Below are positions 7,832-16,284 of a DNA stretch of 18,447 nt, piece after piece. This DNA comes from Shewanella sp. GTDB taxonomy: Bacteria > Pseudomonadota > Gammaproteobacteria > Enterobacterales > Shewanellaceae. The notes below the pieces were generated by a model. That model did no database searches, had not been told where the DNA came from, and saw only the letters and a list, made by a program, of their open reading frames with translations. Numbering within the stretch: position 1 is the first letter of the stretch; each line of letters starts with the position of its first letter. The translations under genes were made by a program, and so were the position numbers. The stretch is from the NCBI GenBank assembly GCA_004195335.1, contig SDWK01001033.1, positions 1 through 18,447 of the forward strand. The letters run 5' to 3'.

Positions 7832-8098
7832 TATACCCAAACGACCTCGATATGCAGGATTCAGCATGTCGAGAAGTGACAGAGTTCAAGACATGAAATA
7901 GCTAGACTAGTTATTCTAATCTTATATTTCATAACGCAGAAACATGTTGCTTCTCGCCTTGCCCTTCGGGAGTTCCCGTAGAATATCTGCACTGCGTTAG
8001 TGATATTGAAAAGGGACTAACCATTCTCTTCAATCACTGCCTTGTTCAGCTATCCTACGGGAGCTCTGAAACGAGCATTTTGAAGTAGCTTGGGTATA
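7832..8098. repeat. Intergenic structured element with terminal inverted repeats (MITE-like), long form
   Basis: The ends are inverted: TATACCCAA (7832-7840) against TTGGGTATA (8090-8098) is perfect, and the match continues imperfectly for about 25 bases. Inside are two nested hairpins. The left one has CGAGAAG (7870-7876) against CTTCTCG (7950-7956), enclosing ATGAAATA (7893-7900) against TATTTCAT (7925-7932). The right one has TCCCGTAG (7974-7981) against CTACGGGA (8055-8062), enclosing AGTGAT..TGAA (7999-8010) against TTCAATCACT (8029-8038). No coding frame is apparent. Both ends recur, joined directly, at 10591-10638 downstream of ygiQ. This suggests a mobile miniature element or a structured RNA family dispersed in this genome. 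Confidence 0.7.
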
Positions 8099-8180
8099 TA
8101 TGGTAATCAAGCTTGAGGTGTTTTATCTGAGCATTATTGCCTGGCTGGTTGTTTTTTGTTCGCACTCACCCCTTGTCCCC

Positions 8181-8209
8181 TGCTATACTCCGCCTCCCTT
8201 TCGGGGGCG
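8181..8209 (+). promoter_or_regulatory. Candidate ygiQ promoter (extended -10) and 5' stem-loop
   Basis: TGCTATACT at 8181-8189 is a good extended -10 element (TG-N-TATACT). No convincing -35 box lies at 17 bases, as is common for extended -10 promoters. Transcription would begin near 8196, within or at a strong hairpin formed by CGCCTCC (8191-8197) and GGGGGCG (8203-8209) with loop CTTTC. The ATG at 8137, in frame with ygiQ, would lie upstream of this promoter, which supports the start at 8257. Confidence 0.4.
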
Positions 8210-8256
8210 CGAATGTTTATATATTTTCCATATTTGATAGCCAGGCTGTAAAACTC

Positions 8257-10581
8257 ATGCAAGTTGAATCCACATTATTTACTTACCCTAAGCATCGCTC
8301 TGAGCTAAAGAGCCCTGCACCATTTTTACCTATGTCTCGTAAAGAGATGGATAAACTGGGCTGGGACAGTTGCGACATCATTATCGTCACCGGTGATGCT
8401 TATGTGGATCACCCCAGCTTCGGCATGGCCGTTATCGGTCGGATGCTTGAATCTCAGGGTTTTAGAGTGGGTATTATCTCTCAGCCTGACTGGTCGAATA
8501 AAAATGACTTTATGAAGTTAGGTAAGCCAAATCTCTATTTTGGTGTGACTGCCGGTAACATGGACTCTATGATTAATCGTTATACGGCTGAACGCCGTAT
8601 GCGCCATGATGATGCGTATACCGCGGGTGACATAGGGGGTAAACGCCCCGATCGCGCCGTGACGGTATATACCCAGAGGTGTAAAGAGGCATTCAAGCAG
8701 GTGCCTGTGATCATCGGTGGTATCGAAGCTAGCCTAAGGCGTATTGCTCATTATGATTATTGGTCCGACAAAATTCGTCGCTCAGTGATATTAGACGCTA
8801 AGGCCGATATTCTGATTTACGGTAATGCCGAGCGTCCTTTAGTTGAGTTTTCTCATCGTCTCGCTGCTGGTGAGCCTATTTCTGAGCTGCATAATATTCG
8901 CGGCACCACGGTGATTCGTAAAGAGCCTTTACCCGGTTGGAAAGGGATGGATTCCCGCAAGTTAGATCAACTGCATAAGATCGACCCTATTCCACATCCC
9001 TATGGTGCCGATGATGTAGGCTGTAAGAACCTCTCCGGACCATCGGATGTTAAAATCTTCGATAACGATGCGCCGAAAGCGATAAGCGTACAGCCGGCCA
9101 GACCTAAGCCATGGGAAAACACCTATGTCTTGCTGCCAAGCTATGAAAAGGTGTCGGAAGATAAATATCTCTACGCCCATGCATCGCGGATTTTGCATCA
9201 AGAGCAAAACCCTGGTTGTGCTCGAGCCTTGTTTCAGAAGCATGCCGAGCGTGCGATTTGGGTGAACCCGCCAGCCTGGCCATTGAACACTGATGAGATG
9301 GATGGTGTATTTGGTTTCGCCTATGCACGTGTACCTCATCCTTCATACGGTAAAGAAGTTATTCCTGCCTACGACATGATTAAGACCTCGATCAACATCA
9401 TGCGGGGCTGTTTTGGCGGTTGTTCATTCTGCTCTATTACCGAGCATGAGGGGCGGATCATTCAGAGCCGTTCACAAGAGTCGATTGTCAACGAGATTAA
9501 GGATATTCAAGATAAGGTGCCTGGATTTACTGGGGTTATCTCAGATCTTGGTGGCCCGACAGCCAACATGTACCATTTAGGCTGCAAGAGTGAGAAGGCG
9601 GAGAAAACCTGTCGTCGTATATCTTGCATCTTTCCGGATATTTGTGGCCATATGGACACCGATCACCAGCCTACGATCGATCTATACCGAGCGGCTCGCG
9701 AGGTACCTGGCATTAAGAAGATCTTAATCGCATCGGGTGTGCGTTACGACCTGGCATCGGAAGATCCTCGTTATGTCAAAGAGCTGGCGACCCATCATGT
9801 GGGTGGCTATCTGAAGATCGCGCCTGAGCATACCGAAGAGGGTCCGCTGAACAAGATGATGAAGCCGGGCATGGGTTCATACGATAAGTTTAAAGAGCTG
9901 TTCGATAAGTACTCCAAAGAGGCGGGTAAGAAGCAGTATCTCATCCCTTACTTTATCTCGGCTCACCCAGGGACCACCAATGAAGATATGGTTAACTTGG
10001 CATTATGGCTTAAGGGTGAGAAATTTAAGCTAGATCAAGTACAGAACTTTTATCCATCGCCCATGGCGAATGCGACAACCATTTATCATACCGAGCTTAA
10101 TTCGCTGAAAAATGTGAAGCACACCAGTGAGAAAGTGACCGTGCCTAAAGGTGGCCGTCAACGCAAGCTGCATAAAGCTTTGCTGCGTTATCATGACCCT
10201 CTTGGTTGGCCGATGATCCGTGAGGCACTCGTTGAGATGGGTAAAGAAAAGCTAATCGGTAATGGTCCTAGCTGTTTAGTGCCGGCAGAATCTCGTCAGG
10301 AACGCGAAGCAAATCGCAATAAAGGCAAGGGTGCTAACAAAGGCTCGGCTTCAAATAAAGAGCAAGGGGGCAAGCAAGCCTTTACCCGCTTCTCAGAAGA
10401 TCAGTTTGCCGATCGCAAACCTAAGGCTAAGGGCGGCGCAGCCGTTAAGGGCAAAAGTAGCACATCGTCTAAGCCTAGCGCAGGTAAAGCGGATGCTGGG
10501 AAAGGAAATAACTCTAGTTCATCAAAGCAACGTCCAGCAAAGAAGAATACTTGGGGAACCACGCCGAAGCATCAAAGATAG
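8257..10581 (+). CDS. ygiQ: YgiQ family radical SAM protein
   Basis: The 774-residue product is very close to E. coli YgiQ (739 residues) along its length, for example [20 protein letters not shown] near the start and [18 protein letters not shown] in the core. The radical SAM cluster motif CFGGCSFC gives C385, C389 and C392, which hold a [4Fe-4S] cluster with S-adenosylmethionine. The family belongs to UPF0313, with an N-terminal cobalamin-binding-like region; the substrate is not established. The last 96 residues (679-774) are rich in Lys, Ser, Ala and Gly, look disordered, and diverge from E. coli. The reading frame is open back to 8137, but similarity begins at about 8257 and a promoter candidate lies between. 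The gene is flanked by two copies of the same repeat family. Confidence 0.95.
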   Translation: MQVESTLFTYPKHRSELKSPAPFLPMSRKEMDKLGWDSCDIIIVTGDAYVDHPSFGMAVIGRMLESQGFRVGIISQPDWSNKNDFMKLGKPNLYFGVTAGNMDSMINRYTAERRMRHDDAYTAGDIGGKRPDRAVTVYTQRCKEAFKQVPVIIGGIEASLRRIAHYDYWSDKIRRSVILDAKADILIYGNAERPLVEFSHRLAAGEPISELHNIRGTTVIRKEPLPGWKGMDSRKLDQLHKIDPIPHPYGADDVGCKNLSGPSDVKIFDNDAPKAISVQPARPKPWENTYVLLPSYEKVSEDKYLYAHASRILHQEQNPGCARALFQKHAERAIWVNPPAWPLNTDEMDGVFGFAYARVPHPSYGKEVIPAYDMIKTSINIMRGCFGGCSFCSITEHEGRIIQSRSQESIVNEIKDIQDKVPGFTGVISDLGGPTANMYHLGCKSEKAEKTCRRISCIFPDICGHMDTDHQPTIDLYRAAREVPGIKKILIASGVRYDLASEDPRYVKELATHHVGGYLKIAPEHTEEGPLNKMMKPGMGSYDKFKELFDKYSKEAGKKQYLIPYFISAHPGTTNEDMVNLALWLKGEKFKLDQVQNFYPSPMANATTIYHTELNSLKNVKHTSEKVTVPKGGRQRKLHKALLRYHDPLGWPMIREALVEMGKEKLIGNGPSCLVPAESRQEREANRNKGKGANKGSASNKEQGGKQAFTRFSEDQFADRKPKAKGGAAVKGKSSTSSKPSAGKADAGKGNNSSSSKQRPAKKNTWGTTPKHQR

Positions 10582-10590
10582 GTTAACATT

Positions 10591-10638
10591 CCCAAACGAC
10601 CTCGAAATGCAGAATTCAGCATTTTGAAGTGGCTTGGG
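10591..10638. repeat. Short form of the intergenic repeat, ends joined
   Basis: CCCAAACGACCTCGAAATGC (10591-10610) pairs with GCATTTTGAAGTGGCTTGGG (10619-10638) at 16 of 20 positions, with an 8-base loop AGAATTCA. The left arm matches the left end, and the right arm the right end, of the 267-base element at 7832-8098; the interior of that element is missing. It begins 9 bases after the ygiQ stop. It is either a deletion derivative or the basic unit into which the longer form expanded. Confidence 0.7.
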
Positions 10639-10642
10639 TAGT

Positions 10643-10674
10643 GATAGCATAATCCCATCAGAGATTATGCTATC
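10643..10674 (+). terminator. Perfect 12-bp hairpin after ygiQ, terminator candidate
   Basis: GATAGCATAATC (10643-10654) and GATTATGCTATC (10663-10674) are perfect inverted arms with an 8-base loop CCATCAGA, followed by TTCATTCTC. The stem is AT-rich and the T-run is broken, so termination strength is uncertain. It lies between ygiQ and the YkvA-like gene on the same strand and would separate their transcripts. Confidence 0.45.
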
Positions 10675-10708
10675 TTCATTCTCAGGACTTGGTGTGTGGG
10701 GGAGATCT

Positions 10709-11068
10709 ATGAGTGATTTATCAAATAAGCGACTAAATAAGCAAACCAGTGATGATTACTGTGACGATGATTTCTGGCTCAAAGTAAAACAGTTTGCTAA
10801 GAAAGCGGGTCGTGAAGTGATAGACAATGCTTTATGTCTCTATTATGCAGCCCAACGCCCCGATACTCCTAAATGGGCCAAGACCATCATTTTCGGCGCC
10901 CTGGCCTATTTTATTGCGCCTTTCGATGCTATTCCCGATCTGACCCCTTTTGTGGGATTTACCGATGACCTTGGTGCCCTCGCCGCGGCCCTCGCCATGG
11001 TTAGCGTATACGTCGACGATGGTGTGCAGCAGCAAGCTGCAGAAAAATCTGCAGCTTGGTTCGATTAA
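10709..11068 (+). CDS. YkvA family protein (DUF1232)
   Basis: The chosen ATG at 10709 has GGGGGAG (about 10698-10704) in front; the frame opens earlier, at 10634, but that part overlaps the repeat and hairpin. The product has 119 residues. The DUF1232 core GALAYFIAPFDAIPDLTPF (63-81) followed by VGFTDDLGALAAAL (82-95) is intact, with the P-x-D-x-x-P-D and G-x-x-D-D positions. It forms one or two membrane-inserted helices. Members are small membrane proteins without a settled role. The gene converges with the isochorismatase fusion, 30 bases between stops. Confidence 0.85.
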   Translation: MSDLSNKRLNKQTSDDYCDDDFWLKVKQFAKKAGREVIDNALCLYYAAQRPDTPKWAKTIIFGALAYFIAPFDAIPDLTPFVGFTDDLGALAAALAMVSVYVDDGVQQQAAEKSAAWFD

Positions 11069-11098
11069 CCACAATTGCCAGCTGTTGACTAGAAGGTG

Positions 11099-12040
11099 TT
11101 AGCTGTTCTCGTTGAGCCAAGTTTGAGTGCTTTTTATCTCTGCCCCGCCGAATGAGAGCGATAACAGGTTCGCCGCAACTAACTCGGCGCCGCTAAAGCT
11201 AAACTCCCCGTAGCCCAGTTTTGGCGCAGCGATTGCGTCGCTAATCACCTCGCAAGGGTACCCTTTGTTGGTTGCGCTACGGCAAATAGTTTGCACGCAG
11301 GCTTGAGCCATGGCGCCTACAATCACTAAGCGCTCAATACCCAGCTCAACCAGAGTCTGCTCAAGGGATGTATCGATAAAACTGTCGATCTGATGTTTGA
11401 TCACTATCGGCTCTCTGGCGATAGGCTTCACGCTGACTTCTATCTCGACACCTTGAGTATTGGCGCAGAAGAAGGAGGCATTTTCATCTTCGAAGATATG
11501 TTGAATGTGAATGACCGGTAACGCTTGTGCGCGGAAATGAGTGAGCAGAGACTTAGCTTGTTTCGCCGCTTGGTTGGTATTTTCTAATTCAAACCGACCC
11601 TCGCTGAAATAATCATTTTGCAGATCCACCAAGACAAGCGCCGTACGTTTCTGCGGTTCGAGGGGGGCCGTTAACTGGGTGAGCACGCTAAAGTCATCTT
11701 CTTCCAGATACCATTGGCCATCATCACTTAATGTCCATAACTCCTTACTGATGAAACCGCTGGCAATATTCATCGACCAGTTAGCAGACAGTATGGCTTG
11801 TCTGTCGCTGAGCACCTTAATCTCAACATTTCGATAGACCAGTTGGGTTGGACCACTCTTAGCGAACTCACTCCAAAATCCGCCGATGGCATCGATACCG
11901 TCGAAGCGACCGAAGGGCGAAACTTGCATGGTCGCGTGTGGCAGGTAACGCTCGATGCAGGCCTGAGTGCTGCCTTGATTAAAGCTAGCTATCCACTGTT
12001 TGCTGGCTTGCATGACTGACTGGCGAATTGATTGGCTCAT
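11099..12040 (-). CDS. NTF2/SnoaL-like domain fused to isochorismatase-family cysteine hydrolase
   Basis: The protein has 313 residues. Residues about 5-125 look like an NTF2-like (SnoaL/DUF4440-type) cone fold: an opening helix, ACIERYLPHATMQVSPFGRFDGIDAI, then FWSEF and paired strands ending YLEEDDFSVL. Residues 133-300 are an isochorismatase-type hydrolase with the expected triad: D139 in VLVDLQNDYF, K215 in VIKHQID and C248 in MAQACVQTICR. The family hydrolyses isochorismate, nicotinamide, N-carbamoyl compounds and other amides; the substrate here is unknown. The N-terminal domain may bind the substrate or carry a second activity. It is divergent from a LysR regulator 90 bases away, the classic layout of a regulator controlling its neighbour. 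Confidence 0.85.
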   Translation of the reverse strand: MSQSIRQSVMQASKQWIASFNQGSTQACIERYLPHATMQVSPFGRFDGIDAIGGFWSEFAKSGPTQLVYRNVEIKVLSDRQAILSANWSMNIASGFISKELWTLSDDGQWYLEEDDFSVLTQLTAPLEPQKRTALVLVDLQNDYFSEGRFELENTNQAAKQAKSLLTHFRAQALPVIHIQHIFEDENASFFCANTQGVEIEVSVKPIAREPIVIKHQIDSFIDTSLEQTLVELGIERLVIVGAMAQACVQTICRSATNKGYPCEVISDAIAAPKLGYGEFSFSGAELVAANLLSLSFGGAEIKSTQTWLNENS

Positions 12041-12091
12041 GTTGTTTCTCCTGATTAATCGATTTGTTTTTCTATGCCGGGCAGTTTATTG

Positions 12092-12110
12092 TTATTTCAT
12101 TTGATGATAA
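12092..12110. promoter_or_regulatory. LysR-type operator candidate, TTAT-N11-ATAA
   Basis: TTAT (12092-12095) and ATAA (12107-12110) are inverted arms separated by 11 bases, matching the T-N11-A rule for LysR-family binding sites. The site lies 21 bases before the regulator start and 51 bases before the start of the hydrolase fusion. It could serve both autorepression and activation. The core is short and AT-rich. Confidence 0.4.
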
Positions 12111-12130
12111 TTAGCCTCAAGGTGAAATGA

Positions 12131-13033
12131 ATGTTCAATAAAAATGAACAAAAGAGGTTGGCTTATCAAATGTTGGTATTTGATGAGGTAATTAAGCAGG
12201 GTTCCTTCACTGCTGCAGCGGAGTCTCTGGGGCACACTAAATCCGCGGTTAGCCAGTATGTGACTCAGCTCGAGAGTGGACTTGGCGTGCGTCTGCTTAA
12301 TCGCAGTACTCGGCAGTTAAACTTAACTGTGGTTGGGCAAAAACTGGCAGAGCGAAGCGAGCAACTGCTTGAGCTATTATCTATGACGCTCGAAGAGGTT
12401 AAATCTCATGAGCTTGCTCCGGCAGGTCGAATCGCCATTACGGCTCCCCATGCGTTCGAGGCGGGGTTAGTAACACCGATAATCGCTCATCTCTGCCATG
12501 AGTATCCCAAGCTGATGCCTGAGTTGATGTTCACCGATGAACGGTTGGATTTGCTGCAAAACAACCTGGATATTGCCATCTCGGTAGGACCACAAAAAGA
12601 CAGTAATTACCATGCCATTCCAATAGGGACATTAGACAGTATTTTGGTGGCTTCACCAGGCTATTTAGCCAAAAGACCGGTAATGGAAACGGAGCTGGAA
12701 TCTCACCACTTGGTCACTCTTCCTTGGCAGTTGCGCGCTGTGCTGCAAAATAATCAAGGTGAGAGCGTGGTGTTTAGTGCCGATAAACAGTTGAAGGTGA
12801 ATACTTCCATCAGTGCGATTAATAGCGTGAAATGTGGCGTTGGCATCGGTTTGATGCCCTCTATATTCGTGCAGGATGATCTCGATTCAGGATTGTTACA
12901 GCGTGTGCTAGCAGACTACCGAGGGGAGATGAGAGAGGTGTATGCCTTGCACTCCTATCAACAACAATTGCCGAGGGTGTTAAGGCGATTCGTCGATAAA
13001 TTGAAACAGGCATTGAACCGGGTAGACAAGTAA
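12131..13033 (+). CDS. LysR family transcriptional regulator
   Basis: The protein has 300 residues, a normal LysR length. The winged helix-turn-helix occupies about 12-70 (GSFTAAAESLGHTKSAVSQY then LE at 47-48 and LGVRLLNRSTRQLNLT). The effector domain covers about 95-295, with VNTSISAINSVKCGVGIGLMPS typical of the CrgA-like subgroup. It is divergent from the isochorismatase fusion and most likely controls it; the inducer is unknown. The stop codon overlaps the T-run of a minus-strand terminator belonging to the chemoreceptor gene. Confidence 0.9.
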   Translation: MFNKNEQKRLAYQMLVFDEVIKQGSFTAAAESLGHTKSAVSQYVTQLESGLGVRLLNRSTRQLNLTVVGQKLAERSEQLLELLSMTLEEVKSHELAPAGRIAITAPHAFEAGLVTPIIAHLCHEYPKLMPELMFTDERLDLLQNNLDIAISVGPQKDSNYHAIPIGTLDSILVASPGYLAKRPVMETELESHHLVTLPWQLRAVLQNNQGESVVFSADKQLKVNTSISAINSVKCGVGIGLMPSIFVQDDLDSGLLQRVLADYRGEMREVYALHSYQQQLPRVLRRFVDKLKQALNRVDK

Positions 13034-13066
13034 AAAATTGGCCGTCCCGCGCTTGGCGGAACGCCC
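13031..13066 (-). terminator. Rho-independent terminator of the chemoreceptor gene
   Basis: On the minus strand GGGCGTTCCGC (13066-13056) pairs with GCGGGACGGCC (13050-13040), with two mismatches and a five-base loop, and is followed by AATTTTTTA (13039-13031). A GC-rich stem with a run of T is a classic intrinsic terminator. It lies 48 bases past the chemoreceptor stop and overlaps the LysR stop codon on the other strand. Confidence 0.75.
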
Positions 13067-13113
13067 CTGTATTGAAGTTTTGATCTAAGCACTCATCAGA
13101 CGCGAATGGCGCT

Positions 13114-15015
13114 TTATGACAGCTTAAATTGCTCTACGATCAATCTGAGTTGATGGTTCGCGGTGGCAAGGTTTACCGTTTCATTGCTGGTGGTCTCACC
13201 ATTGGTAGACAACTCGTTAACCATTTCGCGGATGGCCGACATATTACGGGTTATCTCGCCCGATACTGAACTTTGCTCCTCTGCGGCCGTGGCGATTTGA
13301 GTGTTGAGGTCATTGATCTGATTGACTGAGTTTCCTATGGTATCCAGATCGGATGCGACTTGCTCTGTGGTTTCGGCCGTTTTTACACAGGTGGCCTTAG
13401 TGACATCCATCGCAGCGATGGCTGCATTCGAGGCTTCTCTCAGCTTGGTGAGAGTCTGCTCAATTTCTGCCGTGCTTGTCTGTGTTCTGGCGGCGAGGGC
13501 GCGCACTTCATCGGCGACAACCGCAAAACCACGACCTTGCTCTCCGGCCCTAGCTGCTTCAATTGCGGCATTTAATGCCAGCAGGTTGGTCTGATCGGCG
13601 ATTTCACCTATGACTTTCAATACCTGAGTGATGTTGACCGTATCTCTATCTATTTCGGCAATATTGGCGGAGGTATTTTCAACTTCCCTGACCAGCTGTG
13701 CGACCGTGTCGGTGGCTTTGCCGACTACGGCTTTAGACTCCAGCGTTTGGATATTGGTGGCTTGAGTGAAAGAGGCGGTTTCCGCACCATTTCTGGCTAC
13801 ATCATTGGCAGTCGCACTCATCTCTTCGATAGCGGCGACGATCTGCTCGGTCTCCGTCGTGTGCGCAACCAGAATATGGCTGTTGGCTTCGGCCTCTGAC
13901 TTGAGGCGCTCCACGCTGCTACTGATATGTGTCGATGATTGCAAAACTTCCAACATCATAGATTGTAAGTTGGCGATAAATTGGTTGATGCCTTGGGATA
14001 TCTGCCCCAGATCATCCTGATTAGTGACCTCCAGCCGACGGGTCAGATCACCATTCCCCTTAGATAGGTCTGTCACCATCTCTTTAAGCAGTAATATGGG
14101 TTTATAGAGCACATATAACACGCTTAATAATACGCTGATAGCCAGAGCCAGCATGATGAGAGATGAGAGCATGGCATTATTGAGAGCCTTGTCTACTGCG
14201 GCATAAGCGACAGATTTTTTCAGGCCGATAAGCAGATACCACTTCTTGCCGTTGACCAGATTGATCGCCTTGGAAAACGCGATTTTATCGACACCGTCTA
14301 AGGTGTATTCCTGCATGACCTCGTCATGTGACAGCATGTTGCGTTCGACCTCGGGGAGGCCAAAATCGGAGAAGTGAGTGCCTGAGACCAGGCGTTTGGA
14401 TTCAGATGCCAGCACCTTACCTGTCTGGTCGGTAATTAATACCACGGCGCCGGGGTAATCCACGGCCTGAACCGCATCAGCTAGAAAGGTGAGCTCGATA
14501 TCGCCGAGGACGACACCGTCACCGATATTTTTCAGGATAGAGATAACATGATTGCCGGTGCCATCGTCAACATAGATATCGGTGACATCCAGGGCTGTGG
14601 TGGCCTTACCTTGCTGGTACCAGGGACGGGTGCGTGGATCATACTTTTCCGGTATGGCTTTACCGTCAATCCATTTGCTACTGGTTTCCGTCGAGTAGGC
14701 CGATCCATCATCGAAGCCGAAATAGATACGGGCGACGCCACCGACATCGGTAGAGAGTCTGGCTGCCTGGGCATAATTGCCTGTGTAGGTACCTTGTCGA
14801 TAGTGAGTGGCTAGTGCATCGATGGATTTGGCTTTCTCTGTAAACCACTCCTCGATGTTGTTTGATTCATACTTAACGATGCTCTGGAGCTTCTCGTTAG
14901 TATTGGCGATGGTGCTCTCTTTTAGTTCGATATAAGAGAGCCAGTTTGAGATTAAAAGGCAGAGGGCGACCAGAGTCACCATTGACGCTATCAGCGATTT
15001 TCTAAATCCTAGCAT
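13114..15015 (-). CDS. Methyl-accepting chemotaxis protein with dCache sensor domain
   Basis: The start chosen is the ATG at 15015, with GGAG eight bases upstream; a GTG at 15057 also opens the frame but lies inside a terminator hairpin. The product has 633 residues. A membrane helix (7-27) is followed by a periplasmic dCache domain to about 280, a second helix (about 282-304), HAMP (to about 355) and a signalling coiled coil whose tip holds [20 protein letters not shown] (about 471-490). The sensor contains Y125, R130, W132, Y133, Y148 and D150, with D172 beyond. These have the same spacing I recall for the PctA amino-acid motif (Y121, R126, W128, Y129, Y144, D146, D173), so an amino-acid ligand is likely. 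There is no pentapeptide CheR tether at the C-terminus. A terminator separates it from the porin. Confidence 0.92.
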   Translation of the reverse strand: MLGFRKSLIASMVTLVALCLLISNWLSYIELKESTIANTNEKLQSIVKYESNNIEEWFTEKAKSIDALATHYRQGTYTGNYAQAARLSTDVGGVARIYFGFDDGSAYSTETSSKWIDGKAIPEKYDPRTRPWYQQGKATTALDVTDIYVDDGTGNHVISILKNIGDGVVLGDIELTFLADAVQAVDYPGAVVLITDQTGKVLASESKRLVSGTHFSDFGLPEVERNMLSHDEVMQEYTLDGVDKIAFSKAINLVNGKKWYLLIGLKKSVAYAAVDKALNNAMLSSLIMLALAISVLLSVLYVLYKPILLLKEMVTDLSKGNGDLTRRLEVTNQDDLGQISQGINQFIANLQSMMLEVLQSSTHISSSVERLKSEAEANSHILVAHTTETEQIVAAIEEMSATANDVARNGAETASFTQATNIQTLESKAVVGKATDTVAQLVREVENTSANIAEIDRDTVNITQVLKVIGEIADQTNLLALNAAIEAARAGEQGRGFAVVADEVRALAARTQTSTAEIEQTLTKLREASNAAIAAMDVTKATCVKTAETTEQVASDLDTIGNSVNQINDLNTQIATAAEEQSSVSGEITRNMSAIREMVNELSTNGETTSNETVNLATANHQLRLIVEQFKLS

Positions 15016-15045
15016 TTGCTTATCTCCACAACAGTGACAGAAATG

Positions 15046-15073
15046 AAAAGAGACCACTAGTAGGTCTCTTTTT
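15046..15073 (-). terminator. Bidirectional-looking hairpin terminator between porin and chemoreceptor
   Basis: AAAAGAGACC (15046-15055) and GGTCTCTTTT (15063-15072) pair perfectly over 10 bases around a 7-base loop ACTAGTA, with one further T at 15073. On the minus strand the stem ends in TTTT (15049-15046), so it can stop porin transcription 43 bases after the porin stop. The T-rich arm on the plus strand makes it look bidirectional. Confidence 0.65.
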
Positions 15074-15115
15074 GGTGGGTTATCTTGTCTATTTTATGAC
15101 GGGTTCAATAACGAA

Positions 15116-16165
15116 TTAACCTTTCCAGTTAAGGTTGAAGTCGTATCTGAAGCCTAAGGTAAGTGCTTGATCATCTGCGCGATGATCAGAGTTCTTGGCT
15201 AAGTACTCTAAGTGAACACGTACATTTGAGATAGGGTTCCACTCAAGAGTCGTGTTGAAGCCATCATAGTCGGCTGATGTGTTGTCTTTGATGCCATCTT
15301 TAAACTGGAAGTAACCCAATTTAATCTTGTAGTTTTTAGCAATCGGGTAGGCCAGTGCACTGTCTAGTGTGCTGCCACTACGATCTTGGCTTAAGGCATC
15401 AAGGTTATATTGCTTATCTTGATAGCTGACAGCGGCATAAAGGTCGTTGCTGAAGGTATAAGCGACAACTCCACCAATAGTCTGGTCATCGCCTTCGATA
15501 CCAGCATCTGTCTGTGTGTTTTGGCTGACATAACCTAAGCCAACGTGTAGTTGGTTTAAATCGTAACCGACACCTAAGTTGACCATATCGGCACCAGTGT
15601 CACCGCTATTGCCGTCAACTTGTGCACCAGCCATAAAGGTGAAACCACCTGTGGCCAACTTATAGGTCACGAAGTTATCGACGAAGAATGGGCTCTCATG
15701 GTCATAGGCATATGGGCTGTTGGCATGGTTAAAGATGTCGACGTACTCGGCAACTAAGGTGTATTGAGCCGGACGTTGCTTACCGATACCGACTTGTCCG
15801 TAAGGTGAAGCGATAGCGGCATAAGCCTGACGTGCCTTACCAAAGTTACCTGAATTGGCGATATCGACATTCCACTCACCTTGAGCGATAGCGCTCCAGC
15901 CGTCGGCAAATTCTGTGCTGGCTTTGATGCCGACGCGAGACAACGCGTCACGAACATCCCAGGTTTTATCCTGATCATCATCAAGATAGCTAAGCGTTGG
16001 ACGGATTGAACCGTACAGGCTTACCTGACTGTTTTTAAACTGTGATGGTGCGGCGTTGTTTTCAAGATTTGCAATGCGTTGCTCTAAAGATTGCGCATCA
16101 TCGGCGTAGGCGTTGTAGCTACATAGACCAACGGCAATTGCCACAAGTGATTTTAGTGTATTCAT
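15116..16165 (-). CDS. Gram-negative outer-membrane porin
   Basis: The product has 349 residues from the ATG at 16165; an ATG at 16174 is also in frame, but GAGAAG abuts it and lies nine bases before the inner one. A signal peptide is cleaved after AYA (about residue 22). A short heptad stretch, SLEQRIANLENN, may form a coiled coil at the N-terminus, as in Shewanella and Vibrio porins. The rest is alternating barrel strands with the general-porin marks SRVGIKAS, GQVGIGKQ and FVTYKL. The C-terminus reads FRYDFNLNWKG, so the last strand is followed by four or five extra residues rather than ending in Phe. It passes small solutes across the outer membrane. It lies downstream of the formate dehydrogenase genes, separated by a hairpin. 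Confidence 0.88.
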   Translation of the reverse strand: MNTLKSLVAIAVGLCSYNAYADDAQSLEQRIANLENNAAPSQFKNSQVSLYGSIRPTLSYLDDDQDKTWDVRDALSRVGIKASTEFADGWSAIAQGEWNVDIANSGNFGKARQAYAAIASPYGQVGIGKQRPAQYTLVAEYVDIFNHANSPYAYDHESPFFVDNFVTYKLATGGFTFMAGAQVDGNSGDTGADMVNLGVGYDLNQLHVGLGYVSQNTQTDAGIEGDDQTIGGVVAYTFSNDLYAAVSYQDKQYNLDALSQDRSGSTLDSALAYPIAKNYKIKLGYFQFKDGIKDNTSADYDGFNTTLEWNPISNVRVHLEYLAKNSDHRADDQALTLGFRYDFNLNWKG

Positions 16166-16263
16166 CGTATTCATCTTCTCTATTTTTTATGATTCAGGAT
16201 GCAAGCAGCCGCCATCCTCTTGGAGTAAGAGTCGGTGAGTGCAAAACTGAACAATTATTGTCT

Positions 16264-16275
16264 GAGCTTAAGCTC
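16264..16275. promoter_or_regulatory. Perfect 12-bp palindrome upstream of the porin, operator candidate
   Basis: GAGCTTAAGCTC is self-complementary and lies about 100 bases upstream of the porin start. A smaller palindrome, ACAATTATTGT, lies next to it, nearer the gene. Position and symmetry suit a dimeric regulator; no known site was recognised. Confidence 0.3.
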
Positions 16276-16284
16276 TATTTGAGA

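Noticed and set aside
8137..8256. In-frame 40-codon N-terminal extension of ygiQ
   Set aside because: The extension has no similarity to YgiQ and lies across an extended -10 promoter candidate and a GC-rich hairpin.
10634..10708. In-frame extension of the YkvA-like gene
   Set aside because: It runs through the end of the short repeat and the perfect hairpin; a strong GGGGGAG site precedes the ATG at 10709.
11060..11110. Repeated AGCTGTT around the convergent stops
   Set aside because: A seven-base repeat across 30 bases is expected by chance and forms no stem or terminator.
13322..13594. 90-codon plus-strand frame inside the chemoreceptor gene
   Set aside because: Antisense to the conserved signalling tip; Ala/Ser-rich composition is what the opposite strand of that coiled coil gives.
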